Shown here one piece after another: positions 8,805-16,728 of a stretch of 25,770 bases of DNA; within the stretch, counting starts at the first letter, position 1; the number at the start of each line of letters is the position of its first letter. Where the stretch lies: assembly GCA_002453165.1 (NCBI GenBank), contig DKGH01000190.1, positions 5,229 through 30,998 on the forward strand, written 5' to 3'. Under the pieces are notes generated by a model. The model was not told the DNA's origin. It saw nothing but the letters and a program-made list of their open reading frames with translations, and did no database searches. The position numbers and the translations under genes were made by a program. This DNA comes from Verrucomicrobia bacterium UBA6775. Lineage in GTDB: Bacteria > Verrucomicrobiota > Verrucomicrobiia > Limisphaerales > UBA1096.

Positions 8805-9766
8805 CCATCAAAGGCACAACCACCACCGCAGCACGCCCCCTCGTCGAGGTGGGAAATGTCTCGAAATGGTTTGGGCCGCTGATGGCGCTGAACGACATCA
8901 GCCTCGAGATTGGCCCGGGCATCACCGGCCTGATCGGACCGAACGGAGCCGGCAAGACTACGCTGCTCAAGCTGCTCACCGGTCAAAGCAAACCAAGCCT
9001 CGGAAATGTGCAGATTTGCGGACACGACGCCTGGCTGTCCAAGGCCAAGGCGCACGTCGGCTATTGCCCGTACGGCGACGCGACGTGGGATGAGTTGTCC
9101 GGCCGCAGGTTGGTGCAGGTGACCGCCGGGCTGCATGGATTCACCGGAGACGAGGCCAAACGCCGCACCGAGGCTGTGCTGGAGACGGTGGGCATGGTCG
9201 ACCGCGCCAACAGGCCGGTTCATACCTACTCGAAGGGCATGCGGCAGCGGATCAAGCTTGGCCAAGCGCTGATCCACGACCCTGACCTGTTGGTGCTCGA
9301 TGAGCCGCTCAACGGCGTGGACCCGGTTGGGCGCGAGGAGTTGAATGAGTTATTCCAGCGTTTGGCCAATGCCGGCAAGGCGGTGCTGATCTCGAGCCAT
9401 ATCCTCAACGAAATGGATGAGTTGGCTAACCACATCCTGTTCGTCTGCCGTGGCAAACTGCTGGCCTCCGGTTCGCTCGAGACCATCCGCGAAGTGTTGG
9501 ACGACTACCCGCTCAAGGTGCGCGTCTCGTGCGGATCTCCCCGGCAGGTCGCGCCGCAATTGATGGCGCTCGAGTCGGTCAAGTCGGTGAGCGTCGAGCC
9601 GCCGGAGGATCTGTTTTTGGAGGTGCAAAACCCGAACCGGTTCTACGCCGAATTTGGTGAATTCGCGACAGCCGATGACATTCAGTTGAGCCGGCTCAAA
9701 GCCACCGACACCTCAGCCGAGGCCGTGTTTGACTATTTGATGGAGCGGGCCGCGCGGCCGGAATAA
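8801..9766 (+). CDS. ABC transporter ATP-binding protein, second of two
   Basis: The product has 321 residues, with Walker A GPNGAGKTT (46-54), signature in the form YSKGMRQRIKLGQAL, Walker B LLVLDEPLNGVD and the switch His in SSHILNEMDELA. As in the first ATPase, a C-terminal domain of about 90 residues follows the nucleotide-binding domain. The frame is open for 1 kb upstream inside the permease gene, but the ATG at 8801 gives the canonical ABC N-terminus and overlaps the permease stop. A palindrome copy (core 9257-9266) sits in the codons just after the signature, where it encodes Leu-Gly-Gln-Ala; that region in relatives usually reads similarly (Leu-Ala-Gln-Ala), so the repeat has been tolerated at a conserved site. 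Confidence 0.88.
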   Translation: MTIKGTTTTAARPLVEVGNVSKWFGPLMALNDISLEIGPGITGLIGPNGAGKTTLLKLLTGQSKPSLGNVQICGHDAWLSKAKAHVGYCPYGDATWDELSGRRLVQVTAGLHGFTGDEAKRRTEAVLETVGMVDRANRPVHTYSKGMRQRIKLGQALIHDPDLLVLDEPLNGVDPVGREELNELFQRLANAGKAVLISSHILNEMDELANHILFVCRGKLLASGSLETIREVLDDYPLKVRVSCGSPRQVAPQLMALESVKSVSVEPPEDLFLEVQNPNRFYAEFGEFATADDIQLSRLKATDTSAEAVFDYLMERAARPE

Positions 9767-9769
9767 CGC

Positions 9770-10549
9770 ATGGACAGCCAGCCGAACATTTCACGATTTG
9801 CCGCCTGCCTGCAGGTGTTTCGCTTGACGCTGCGCCGCCAGTTTTTCTCGCGGCAAACGATCGTCATCGGGGTGCTGCTTTTTCTGGCGCTGGCCATCAC
9901 GATCGTCTGGGCGGTGCCCAAGCCCTGGAATCCGGAACCGCGAACCGGGGAACAACTCGCCGAGCAGATTCTCTCGCCACTCTTCATGGGATTTTTGCTG
10001 CCTCTCATTTCGCTGGGTTACGCCTCGTCAACCATCTCGGGAGAGCGCACCGGCCAAACGCTGGTATACTTGCTGAGTACCAGCATCCCGCGGCCACAGA
10101 TTTACCTGTCACAATTCTCGGCGGTGCTGCTGCTCACGATGGGCATCACGCTTGGCTGTCTGGGTACGCTGTGCGTGACGGTTGGCATGGATGGCGTGGC
10201 CGTGCTGCGTGAGTTTGCGCCGGTGGTAACCCTGGCCACGGTCTGCTATGTCGCGCTGTTTTTGCTGTTCAGCGCCTGGCTACGCCGGGCGACGTTTCTC
10301 GCGCTGGCCTACGCGCTGATGATCGAGACGCTTACCGCAAACATTCCCGGCGTGGTAAAACGAATCACCGTTTCTTTTTACGCCAACAGTTGGCTTTACG
10401 ACGACTCTCCGCTTGATTTGGCGCCTAACGCTAACTTGCCCCCGTACGAACCGGTCTCCGGGGGGATTGCGGTAGCCGTGCTGCTGGCGGCATCAATTGG
10501 CTTCCTCGCGCTTGGCATGTGGCTTTTTTCCAGAAAGGAGTACGAGTAG
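9770..10549 (+). CDS. ABC-2 type permease, second of two
   Basis: The product has 259 residues with about six membrane segments: near 31-50, 70-90, 110-137, 143-165, 167-190 and 230-252. A cytoplasmic N-terminus reads LRRQFFSRQ, and the loop SGERTGQTLVYLLSTSIPR after the second segment is typical of ABC-2 permeases (GERE/GxxL coupling region). It starts 3 bp after the second ATPase and its TAG overlaps the next gene's GTG by one base. It is the likely membrane partner of the ATPase at 8801. Confidence 0.8.
   Translation: MDSQPNISRFAACLQVFRLTLRRQFFSRQTIVIGVLLFLALAITIVWAVPKPWNPEPRTGEQLAEQILSPLFMGFLLPLISLGYASSTISGERTGQTLVYLLSTSIPRPQIYLSQFSAVLLLTMGITLGCLGTLCVTVGMDGVAVLREFAPVVTLATVCYVALFLLFSAWLRRATFLALAYALMIETLTANIPGVVKRITVSFYANSWLYDDSPLDLAPNANLPPYEPVSGGIAVAVLLAASIGFLALGMWLFSRKEYE
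10535..10540 (+). promoter_or_regulatory. Ribosome binding site AAGGAG deciding a GTG start
   Basis: AAGGAG lies 8 bp before the GTG at 10549 and inside the end of the upstream permease gene. It supports the GTG as the methyltransferase start and implies translational coupling. Confidence 0.75.
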
Positions 10550-11262
10550 TGGCCGAGTTGCGCCAATTCGCTGAACGCTCGCTCCGGAAGTTCGCCGGCC
10601 CGATCTACCGAATGCTGCAGCGCCGCTCCGGCCAGCGCTTGGCCAAGCGCTTCGCCACTGCCGAGGATCGCTTCAAGCACATTTATGAGACCAACCACTG
10701 GGACGAGGCCGAGTCGGTCTCCGGCCCCGGTTCGACGCTGGAGGAAACCGAGCCGATCCGCCGAGAGTTGCCGGCATTGCTCGCGGAGTTGGGTGCGTCG
10801 TCGCTGCTCGACCTGCCGTGCGGCGACTTTCACTGGATGCAACACACCGATCTGAGTGGCGTGCGGTACATTGGCGGCGACTTGGTTGGCAACCTCATCG
10901 AGCGTAACCGGGCGAAGTACGCGAGCGATGGGGTGACATTTCAAAAAATCGACCTCGTCAATGATACGCTACCAGCCGTTGACGCGATCCTTTGCCGAGA
11001 CTGCCTCGTGCACCTGTCGTTTGATGACGCACAGGCCGCCTTGGCCAATATCGCGCTCTCCGGGGCCAGGTGGCTGCTGACCACCAGCTTCCCCGAAGTG
11101 GCCCGCAACGACGACATCGTCACTGGCCAATGGCGTCCGATCAACCTGACGCTTCCGCCGTTCAACCTTTCCGAGCCAAAAAAAATCATCGCCGAAAACT
11201 GCGCCGAAACCGAGTTCGCCGACAAAACCCTAAGCCTCTGGCCGGTGGAAGACGTGAGATAA
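10549..11262 (+). CDS. Class I SAM-dependent methyltransferase
   Basis: The product has 237 residues, with SAM motif I LLDLPCGDFHW (86-96), an acidic residue after strand 2 (GGDLVG) and a motif IV-like AILCRDCLVHLSF. A near-perfect ribosome binding site AAGGAG at 10535-10540, 8 bp upstream, decides the GTG at 10549 over the in-frame ATG at 10519 inside the permease. It is translationally coupled to the ABC genes, which suggests that it modifies the exported molecule or its carrier. Palindrome 10635-10650 encodes Arg-Leu-Ala-Lys-Arg in the N-terminal helical region, outside the conserved core. Related proteins are mostly annotated only as methyltransferases. Confidence 0.75.
   Translation: MAELRQFAERSLRKFAGPIYRMLQRRSGQRLAKRFATAEDRFKHIYETNHWDEAESVSGPGSTLEETEPIRRELPALLAELGASSLLDLPCGDFHWMQHTDLSGVRYIGGDLVGNLIERNRAKYASDGVTFQKIDLVNDTLPAVDAILCRDCLVHLSFDDAQAALANIALSGARWLLTTSFPEVARNDDIVTGQWRPINLTLPPFNLSEPKKIIAENCAETEFADKTLSLWPVEDVR
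10635..10650. repeat. Iterated palindrome GCGCTTGGCCAAGCGC in methyltransferase gene
   Basis: A perfect 16-bp copy, flanked by AGCGC-type bases so that the dyad extends slightly further. It is read as Leu-Ala-Lys-Arg. Confidence 0.85.
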
Positions 11263-11289
11263 TCAGGGGAAGATAGTTCAGAGGATCGA

Positions 11290-12054
11290 TCAAACCTTAC
11301 TACACTGCTGCTTGATAATTCGGTTGTGTTGAACCCACCATGCGGCTCCGGCGATCACGAACAGCATGGCCATGTGTTGGCTGGGCGACACGCCCGGGAT
11401 GATTGCCAGCGTTCCCCGGTCGTCGCCGCGCAGGAACTCAATGCAAAATCGGCCCAGCCCGTAGCCAATCAGGTAAAACGTGATCCGGTGGCTTTGGGTG
11501 GTCCGGATTTGCGTAGCCACACCCAGCCCGATCAGCAGACACATTTCGTAAAGTTGCGTGGGGTGAACCGGAATGTCGCCGTGTACCTGGCATGCCTGGC
11601 TTTCCGGTGGGAATTGTATTCCGAGAAAAAGATCCGTCGGTGCCCCGTGGCAGCAGCCGCCGAGGAAACAGCCCAGCCGCCCCCACGCGTGCATGTAACA
11701 GATGAACGGGATGGTTAACTCAAGATAGGTAATCAACCGCACCCGAAACAGTTTCGCGCACAGGGCCAGCAGCAGGAGCCCGGCGATCAATCCCGGCATG
11801 GCGGCGATGGCTCCCCACGACTCGTCCCCGGGATAAAGCAGGCGGGTGATCAGCATGGAGACCAGCCAGCCGCCGGTGCTGGCGATCGCAAGGCAATACA
11901 GGTAGCGCCCCATTTCCTCCCTCGGTAGCCCGGAGCGTCGGCCCGCAGCGTCCACCCCGATCAACAGGTGACACAGCCCGAGCCCGACCATGAGCGAGTA
12001 GGTGTAAACCTGCGCTGTTTGGTCACCAAACGGGATCGAGATGCTGGGCCACAT
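11290..12054 (-). CDS. Lgt-family (prolipoprotein diacylglyceryl transferase-like) membrane protein
   Basis: Taking the ATG at 12054, the product has 254 residues and about seven membrane segments. Lgt landmarks are present: an N-terminal SLMVGLG helix, GRLGCFLGGCCHG (equivalent to the Lgt signature GRxGNF), HPTQLYE and RGDDRG near the C-terminus. Lgt transfers diacylglyceryl from phosphatidylglycerol to lipobox Cys. Where E. coli Lgt has SFHGG with the essential His103, this protein reads AAMPG, and the Asn of the signature is Cys. It may therefore be a divergent paralogue with another substrate. The frame is open 25 codons further upstream, but that stretch contains a strong terminator for the upstream gene, so I reject the longer start. 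The gene ends 27 bp from the convergent methyltransferase. Confidence 0.75.
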   Translation of the reverse strand: MWPSISIPFGDQTAQVYTYSLMVGLGLCHLLIGVDAAGRRSGLPREEMGRYLYCLAIASTGGWLVSMLITRLLYPGDESWGAIAAMPGLIAGLLLLALCAKLFRVRLITYLELTIPFICYMHAWGRLGCFLGGCCHGAPTDLFLGIQFPPESQACQVHGDIPVHPTQLYEMCLLIGLGVATQIRTTQSHRITFYLIGYGLGRFCIEFLRGDDRGTLAIIPGVSPSQHMAMLFVIAGAAWWVQHNRIIKQQCSKV

Positions 12055-12070
12055 GGAAACGTTTCGCTCG

Positions 12071-12109
12071 CAAATAAAAACACCCGATGAACCAAAAGTC
12101 CATCGGGTG
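12071..12109 (-). terminator. Rho-independent terminator of the 164-residue membrane-protein gene
   Basis: Perfect 9-bp stem CACCCGATG (12081-12089) with CATCGGGTG (12101-12109), an 11-base loop, followed on the minus strand by TTTTTATTT. It lies 21 bp past the stop of the gene at 12130-12624 and before the chosen start of the Lgt-family gene. Confidence 0.9.
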
Positions 12110-12129
12110 AAATGCAATTCAGGGATCAA

Positions 12130-12624
12130 TCAAGCCTCAGCCATTACTTTTGGTGCCGCAACAAACGCCATAATCGCTGCGATCAAGTGCAGAATGGTAG
12201 AAATTCCAACGCCTGAGAACTCTAACGCCCAAAGGGACGCAACAACAGCTAGGGTTAGCAGAATCCCGCCCACGACCGCTTTATTTCCTTTGCCAAGGGC
12301 GATGAACGCGATGATACACCCTATCAAGCCCAATACACCCTGTGCGCCGGCTAGCATCGCGCTGTTTGCCACTGATCCGGTGACCGCATCGAACTCATTC
12401 TTACCTGTGTTATACGTGTCCTTAATTTCTTCTGTATCTTCCTCTGTGAGGTCGGTATTCTCTGTCAATTCATTGGCTAAGCCTTCTGCTTCCGCTTGCT
12501 CTGCTACTTCTTCGGCGAAATCACTCATTCCTCCCATTGCACCTGCTACCGTTCCGGCACATGCCGCGAAGGATATCGCCATTACACTTCCTATAATGCC
12601 TAGGACTAGGATTGCTACTCTCAT
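12130..12624 (-). CDS. Small four-helix membrane protein, paralogue 1 (acidic loop insert)
   Basis: The function of this 164-residue protein is unknown. It has an N-terminal hydrophobic segment (1-29) rich in Ala/Gly/Ser, then a strongly acidic insert at about 34-78, then three further hydrophobic segments: about 88-110, 115-135 and 140-160. It is clearly paralogous to the gene at 12832: both begin MR(V/I)AILVLGIIGSV, share G(V)LGL(I/T)GCI, an (V/Y)VGGILLT(L/I)AV segment and (S/A)T(I/V)LHLIAA. The acidic insert is much shorter in the other copy. An AAAGGA ribosome site lies about 7 bp before the ATG. A strong terminator follows the stop, so it is a separate transcript from the Lgt-family gene. 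Its base composition is more AT-rich than the neighbours. Confidence 0.75.
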   Translation of the reverse strand: MRVAILVLGIIGSVMAISFAACAGTVAGAMGGMSDFAEEVAEQAEAEGLANELTENTDLTEEDTEEIKDTYNTGKNEFDAVTGSVANSAMLAGAQGVLGLIGCIIAFIALGKGNKAVVGGILLTLAVVASLWALEFSGVGISTILHLIAAIMAFVAAPKVMAEA

Positions 12625-12648
12625 TATTTGTTCCTTTCGTTTGGTTTT

Positions 12649-12735
12649 TATTAGCCGTAAGTCGGTCGAAGGGGGGATAATTGCAACACTTTTAATTTAG
12701 TCAACAAATAAAAAATATATTGGTAATTTAATCCT
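12649..12735 (-). promoter_or_regulatory. Upstream region of paralogue 1, resembling that of paralogue 2
   Basis: The AT-rich leader on the minus strand contains TATTTTTTATTTGTTGACT and then, about 20 bases on, TATCCCCC. The leader of paralogue 2 (13205-13300) has a matching layout (TATTTTTTTATTTAACTC followed at similar distance by TATCTCC). TTGACT could be a -35 element; the -10 is unclear. The similarity suggests the duplication included the promoter. Confidence 0.4.
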
Positions 12736-12831
12736 TAATTCTAATCTTATTCTGATTGGCTTAACATTCCTCCTCCTTAGCAGTGATTTCACGGCTTCGT
12801 GGCGGCCTTCTCTCAAAGGAGGGAAAAGAAC

Positions 12832-13203
12832 TTATTCTTCTTCGTCCAATTTGGACGGTGCGATAAATGCCAAAAGCGCGGCGATCAAGTGCAGGACGGT
12901 GGCAACCCCTGTTGCATTGATGGTTATCACGGCCCAAATGGATGCAAGTACCGCAATCGTGAGCAGGATGCCACCCACGTAGGACTTGCTTCCATTGCCC
13001 AATGAGATGAACGACATGATGCATCCAGTAAGCCCCAATACCCCCTGGAGGCCTACTGAGAGGGCGACACTGCCCACTAAGGTAGTCGCTTCGCCCCCGC
13101 CTTCAACAGTCGCGATGCACCCGGCACATGCGCCCACGCACGCTGCAACTGAAAAAGCGATTACGCTTCCAATAATACCCAGAACCAGAATGGCTATTCT
13201 CAT
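12832..13203 (-). CDS. Small four-helix membrane protein, paralogue 2
   Basis: The 123-residue protein has unknown function and aligns with the 164-residue neighbour along its length apart from the shortened loop at about 31-42 (TVEGGGEAT). Hydrophobic segments are at about 3-30, 45-68, 73-94 and 96-116, with an acidic C-terminus (KLDEEE). The first segment carries three cysteines (ACVGACAGC), which is unusual and could hold a disulphide or metal, or be a modified N-terminus. No clear Shine-Dalgarno site is visible before the ATG. No convincing terminator follows: only a small CACG/CGTG hairpin near 12790 and a long-range CCTCCTT/AAGGAGG pairing. Confidence 0.7.
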   Translation of the reverse strand: MRIAILVLGIIGSVIAFSVAACVGACAGCIATVEGGGEATTLVGSVALSVGLQGVLGLTGCIMSFISLGNGSKSYVGGILLTIAVLASIWAVITINATGVATVLHLIAALLAFIAPSKLDEEE

Positions 13204-13204
13204 G

Positions 13205-13300
13205 TTCGTTTTTTTTGTTGACCGTAAAAGCAGTTGAAGTGGAGATACTCACTGTATTTCGAGTTGAGTTAAATAAAAAAATACATCGATAATTACTTCA
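13205..13300 (-). promoter_or_regulatory. Upstream region of paralogue 2
   Basis: AT-rich stretch similar in layout to 12649-12735 (long T run, then a TTAACT/TTGACT-like box, then TATC followed by C-rich bases). The remaining stretch up to about 13408 shows nothing else I recognise. Confidence 0.35.
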
Positions 13301-13408
13301 TGGTGTTGAGTGTGCCGTGGCGGCTAACCCCTATCCCGGGCCAAGCTATGGGCCAATCGCGGTGTTTAAACATCGATCACATAATCCGGGCCCAAAAAGC
13401 CTTGAGTC

Positions 13409-15292
13409 GTGGTGGTGGGCTCACCAAGACTTCCTCGCGTGTTCCGTACGATGTCCTTTTGCGTTTTGTTCGCTTGGCCAAGTTTGGTCGGGGCGGAGCA
13501 TTGGGGATTTTTGTCGCCGAGGAAATCGGAACCCCCGGTGGTGCGGGATTCGACTTGGGTGCGGAACGGGATCGACCGGTTTATCCTGGCACGGCTGGAG
13601 TCGGAGGGGATTGCGCCGTCGCCGGAGGCTTCCCGTTCGACCCTCGTTCGTCGATTGTCACTGGATCTGACCGGGCTGCCTCCGACCTCGGATCAGGCGC
13701 TTGGCTTTGTGAACGACGATTCGTCGCAAGCCTATTCGCGCTTGGTTGAACGGTTGCTCGCCTCGCCTCATTTCGGGGAGCGCCAGGCGCAGGATTGGTT
13801 TGATCTCGCGCGGTTCGCCGACACGTCCGGTTATGCGGCGGATCGCACGCGCAACGTCTGGCCTTACCGCGACTGGGTGATTGCCGCGTTCAACGAGAAC
13901 ATGCCGTTCGACCGGTTTTCGATTGATCAACTCGCGGGCGATCTCCTGCCGGACGCAACGCCGGAGCAGCGGGTGGCCAGTGCGTTCCACCGGCACGCGA
14001 TGCAGGCCAAGGGCAACAACCCGCGCAAGGAGGAGTTTCGTATCAAGGGCATTGTCGATCGACTCGAGGCTACCGGGCGGACGTGGCTTGGCCTGACGCT
14101 CGAGTGCGCGGAGTGCCACGACCACAAGCACGACCCGATCAGCCAGCGCGAGTACTACGAGCTGTTTGCCATCTTCAACAACGTGCCGCATCTCGGCACC
14201 GGCTACGGCGTGCACGGCCCTTTGATGAAGTACACGCCTCCGGCTGTTGGCTTGGCCAAGGCTGCTCCCACGATCGAGGTGCCGGTGATGGATGAGCTGC
14301 CGCAGCCACGCGAGACGCATCTGCTGGTTCGCGGCGATTTCAAAAACAAGGGTGAACGGGTGACTGCCGGGACACCGAAGATTTTACCGCCGCTCAAGGC
14401 GAAGGGCAGCGAACCGCCGAACCGGCTCGACTTTGCGCGGTGGCTATTTTCGGCTGACCAACCTCTGACCGCGAGGGTGGTGGTAAACCGGATCTGGCGG
14501 TACCACTTTGGTGAGGGGCTGGTCCGGACGGTGGCCGACTTTGGGCGTTACGGCGACCGGCCGTCCCACCAGGAGCTGCTCGACTGGCTGGCGGTGCGAT
14601 TCGTCGAGAGCGGCTGGGATGTGAAGGCGATGCATCGGTTGGTCGTGAGTTCCGCCACCTATCGGCAGGCTTCGCGGCGGCGGCCGGATGCTGAATTGGT
14701 CGATCCGCAAAACCGTCTGCTCGCGTGGTTCCCGCGAGTTCGACTGCCGGCCGAGCAGATTCGGGACGGCGCACTGGCAGCGGCGGGTCAGCTGTCCACG
14801 CGCATCGGTGGGCCAAGCGTGTTTCCCGTACAGCCGGCCGGTTTGTACGAGGAGCGGGGGCAGGACCTGCCGGGCAACTCAAATTTCAAGTGGGTGGACA
14901 CGACTGGCGAGGGCAGGTTTCGGCGATCGGTTTACACCTACTGGAAACGCATGATGCTGCACCCGGTGATGGCGACGTTCGACGCACCGACACGGCAGGT
15001 TTGCATGGCCAGGCGCGCGGTGACGAACACGCCGCAGCAGGCTTTGGTCGGGCTCAACGAGCCGGGGATGCACGCCGCCGCGCAGGACTTGGCCAAGCGC
15101 TTGGCCAAGCGCGGGAGCGACGCTGCCAAAGTGGAGCAGGCGTTTTGGATCTGTTTTTCCCGACCACCCGATGCGCTGGAGCGGGCCAAGTGTCTGGATT
15201 TCATCAGGCAACAGCGCTTGGCCAAGCGCGAGGAGTGGACGGCACTGGCTGCGGTGCTGCTCAATCTCGACGAAAGGTTGACCCGCGAATGA
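13409..15292 (+). CDS. DUF1549/DUF1553 (PSD1-type) protein
   Basis: The product has 627 residues. DUF1549 covers about 50-255 and includes RRLSLDLTGLPPT, WFDLARFADTSGY and the c-type-heme-like CAECH at 233-237 within LECAECHDHKHDPIS. DUF1553 covers about 345-600 with NR(I)WRYHFGEGLV, DFGRYGDRPSH, VVSSATYRQ and TFDAPTR. Such proteins are almost confined to Planctomycetes and Verrucomicrobia, are secreted, and sit beside DUF1501 partners; their role is still undefined. This copy is short because it lacks the N-terminal PSCyt1 domain. The start is uncertain: GTG at 13409, GTG at 13436 or ATG at 13451; the GTG starts supply the Arg residues of a signal peptide whose core is MSFCVLFAWPSLVGA. Four exact palindrome cores lie at 13473, 14251, 15088 and 15100, and another at 15217. 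It overlaps the DUF1501 start (ATGA). Confidence 0.85.
   Translation: MVVGSPRLPRVFRTMSFCVLFAWPSLVGAEHWGFLSPRKSEPPVVRDSTWVRNGIDRFILARLESEGIAPSPEASRSTLVRRLSLDLTGLPPTSDQALGFVNDDSSQAYSRLVERLLASPHFGERQAQDWFDLARFADTSGYAADRTRNVWPYRDWVIAAFNENMPFDRFSIDQLAGDLLPDATPEQRVASAFHRHAMQAKGNNPRKEEFRIKGIVDRLEATGRTWLGLTLECAECHDHKHDPISQREYYELFAIFNNVPHLGTGYGVHGPLMKYTPPAVGLAKAAPTIEVPVMDELPQPRETHLLVRGDFKNKGERVTAGTPKILPPLKAKGSEPPNRLDFARWLFSADQPLTARVVVNRIWRYHFGEGLVRTVADFGRYGDRPSHQELLDWLAVRFVESGWDVKAMHRLVVSSATYRQASRRRPDAELVDPQNRLLAWFPRVRLPAEQIRDGALAAAGQLSTRIGGPSVFPVQPAGLYEERGQDLPGNSNFKWVDTTGEGRFRRSVYTYWKRMMLHPVMATFDAPTRQVCMARRAVTNTPQQALVGLNEPGMHAAAQDLAKRLAKRGSDAAKVEQAFWICFSRPPDALERAKCLDFIRQQRLAKREEWTALAAVLLNLDERLTRE
15088..15113. 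repeat. Tandem dimer of the iterated palindrome, in coding sequence
   Basis: Two CTTGGCCAAG cores 12 bp apart (15088-15097 and 15100-15109) joined by GC, encoding Leu-Ala-Lys-Arg twice in a row. A third copy lies at 15214-15229 in the same frame. Confidence 0.85.
15214..15229. repeat. Iterated palindrome GCGCTTGGCCAAGCGC in DUF1553 gene
   Basis: A perfect 16-bp copy encoding Arg-Leu-Ala-Lys-Arg, 117 bp downstream of the tandem dimer. Confidence 0.85.
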
Positions 15293-16701
15293 ATTCGCCC
15301 AACGGACAGGCTGAATTTTTGGCAGACCAGACACGCCGTGCGTTCTTTGGCCGGGCCGCCGGCGGATTCGGTGCCCTTGCGCTGGGTTGCCTGCTGCGCG
15401 AGCAGGGTGTGGCCCGGCCAGCGCGGCCCCACTTTGCACCGCGAGCCAAGCGGGTGATCAGCCTGTTCATGTCAGGCGGCCCGTCACACGTGGACACGTT
15501 TGACCCCAAGCCACTGCTCACCAAGCTCGACGGCCAGCCGATGCCGGCGGACATCATCAGGAATCACGAGTTCGCGATGATCAAAACCAGGGAGCCGAAG
15601 GTGAAGGGATCACCGTGGAAGTTTCGGTCGCACGGCCAAAGCGGCATCGAGATTTCGGAGCTGTTTCCACACGTGGCCGGCGTGGCGGACGAGTTGGCCA
15701 TCGTGCGTTCGCTGTACTCCGACACGTTCAACCACGACCCGGCGGTGACGTTTATGAACACCGGCAACGTGCGTTTCGGTTGGCCATCGCTGGGCGCTTG
15801 GGCGTCGTACGGGCTGGGCACCGAGAACAGCGATCTGCCGGCGTACATCGTGCTCGCCTCCGGCAGGAATATTCAGCCGCTGCTCGATAGCTATTGGGGC
15901 GCGGGCTTTCTGCCACCGGAACATCAGGGTGTGCCGCTGCGGACTCAGGGCGACCCGGTGCTGTACCTCAAGAATCCGGACGGGGTCAGCCGTGAGGCCC
16001 GCCGCGACCAGATCAACCTGCTGGGCGCGCTGAACCGTCGACGGCACGAGTTGGTGAACGATCCGGCAATCCTCGCCCGCATCAAGCAATACGAGCTGGC
16101 GTATCGGATGCAAACCGCCGTGCCGGAGCTGGCGGACATCGCGGCTGAGCCGCAGGCAGTACGCGAGGCCTACGGGGCCGAGCCGGCCGGGGTTTCCTTC
16201 GCCAACAACTGCCTGTTGGCGCGGAGGTTGAGCGAGAGCGGCGTGAGGTTTGTGCAACTTTACGAGAAGGGCTGGGATTCGCACGGCGAGATTGCCAAGC
16301 AACACACCGAGCGCTGCCGCGCGGTGGACCGTCCGATCGCGGCGCTGATCGCCGACCTGAAACAACGCGGCCTGCTCGACGAGACACTGGTGATCTGGGG
16401 CGGCGAGTTTGGCCGAACGCCAATGGCACAGGGCTCCGGCTCCGGATACGGTCGCGACCACCACCCGCACGGCTTCACCGTCTGGATGGCCGGCGGCGGC
16501 ATCCGGCCGGGCATCGTTCACGGTGCGACCGATGACTTTGGCTATTTTGCAGAGCGGGACAAGGTGCACGTCCACGATCTCAACGCCACCATCCTGCATT
16601 GCCTCGGCATGGACCATGAACGGTTCACCCACCGGCATCAGGGGCGAGACTTCCGCCTGACCGACGTCCACGGAAAAGTAATCCATGACCTGCTGGCGTA
16701 A
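15289..16701 (+). CDS. DUF1501 (sulfatase/alkaline-phosphatase-fold) Tat-exported protein
   Basis: The product has 470 residues and starts with a twin-arginine signal: TRRAFFGRAAGGFGALALG at 15-33. DUF1501 landmarks follow: FMSGGPSHVDTFDPKP (60-75), an SELFPHVA segment, RSLYSDTFNHDPA, LYEKGWDSHG, VIWGGEFGRTPMAQGS and GRDHHPHGFTVWMAGGGI with its clustered histidines. The family shares the alkaline-phosphatase-like fold and is always found with DUF1549/1553 partners in Planctomycetes and Verrucomicrobia. The metal ligands are probably the Asp/His residues listed, but no activity is established. The ATG at 15289 overlaps the preceding stop, so the two are co-translated; the long open frame upstream is a shadow of the DUF1549/1553 gene. 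Confidence 0.88.
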   Translation: MNSPNGQAEFLADQTRRAFFGRAAGGFGALALGCLLREQGVARPARPHFAPRAKRVISLFMSGGPSHVDTFDPKPLLTKLDGQPMPADIIRNHEFAMIKTREPKVKGSPWKFRSHGQSGIEISELFPHVAGVADELAIVRSLYSDTFNHDPAVTFMNTGNVRFGWPSLGAWASYGLGTENSDLPAYIVLASGRNIQPLLDSYWGAGFLPPEHQGVPLRTQGDPVLYLKNPDGVSREARRDQINLLGALNRRRHELVNDPAILARIKQYELAYRMQTAVPELADIAAEPQAVREAYGAEPAGVSFANNCLLARRLSESGVRFVQLYEKGWDSHGEIAKQHTERCRAVDRPIAALIADLKQRGLLDETLVIWGGEFGRTPMAQGSGSGYGRDHHPHGFTVWMAGGGIRPGIVHGATDDFGYFAERDKVHVHDLNATILHCLGMDHERFTHRHQGRDFRLTDVHGKVIHDLLA

Positions 16702-16728
16702 CGGTTAACAGAGTTGACCAAACCCGCA

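Noticed and set aside
12770..12831. Terminator after the 123-residue membrane-protein gene
   Set aside because: Only a 4-bp hairpin and a long-range 7-bp pairing are visible, without a proper T run; not strong enough to list.
15610..16686. Minus-strand open frame of 358 codons opposite the DUF1501 gene
   Set aside because: Shadow of a well supported DUF1501 gene; no family motifs.
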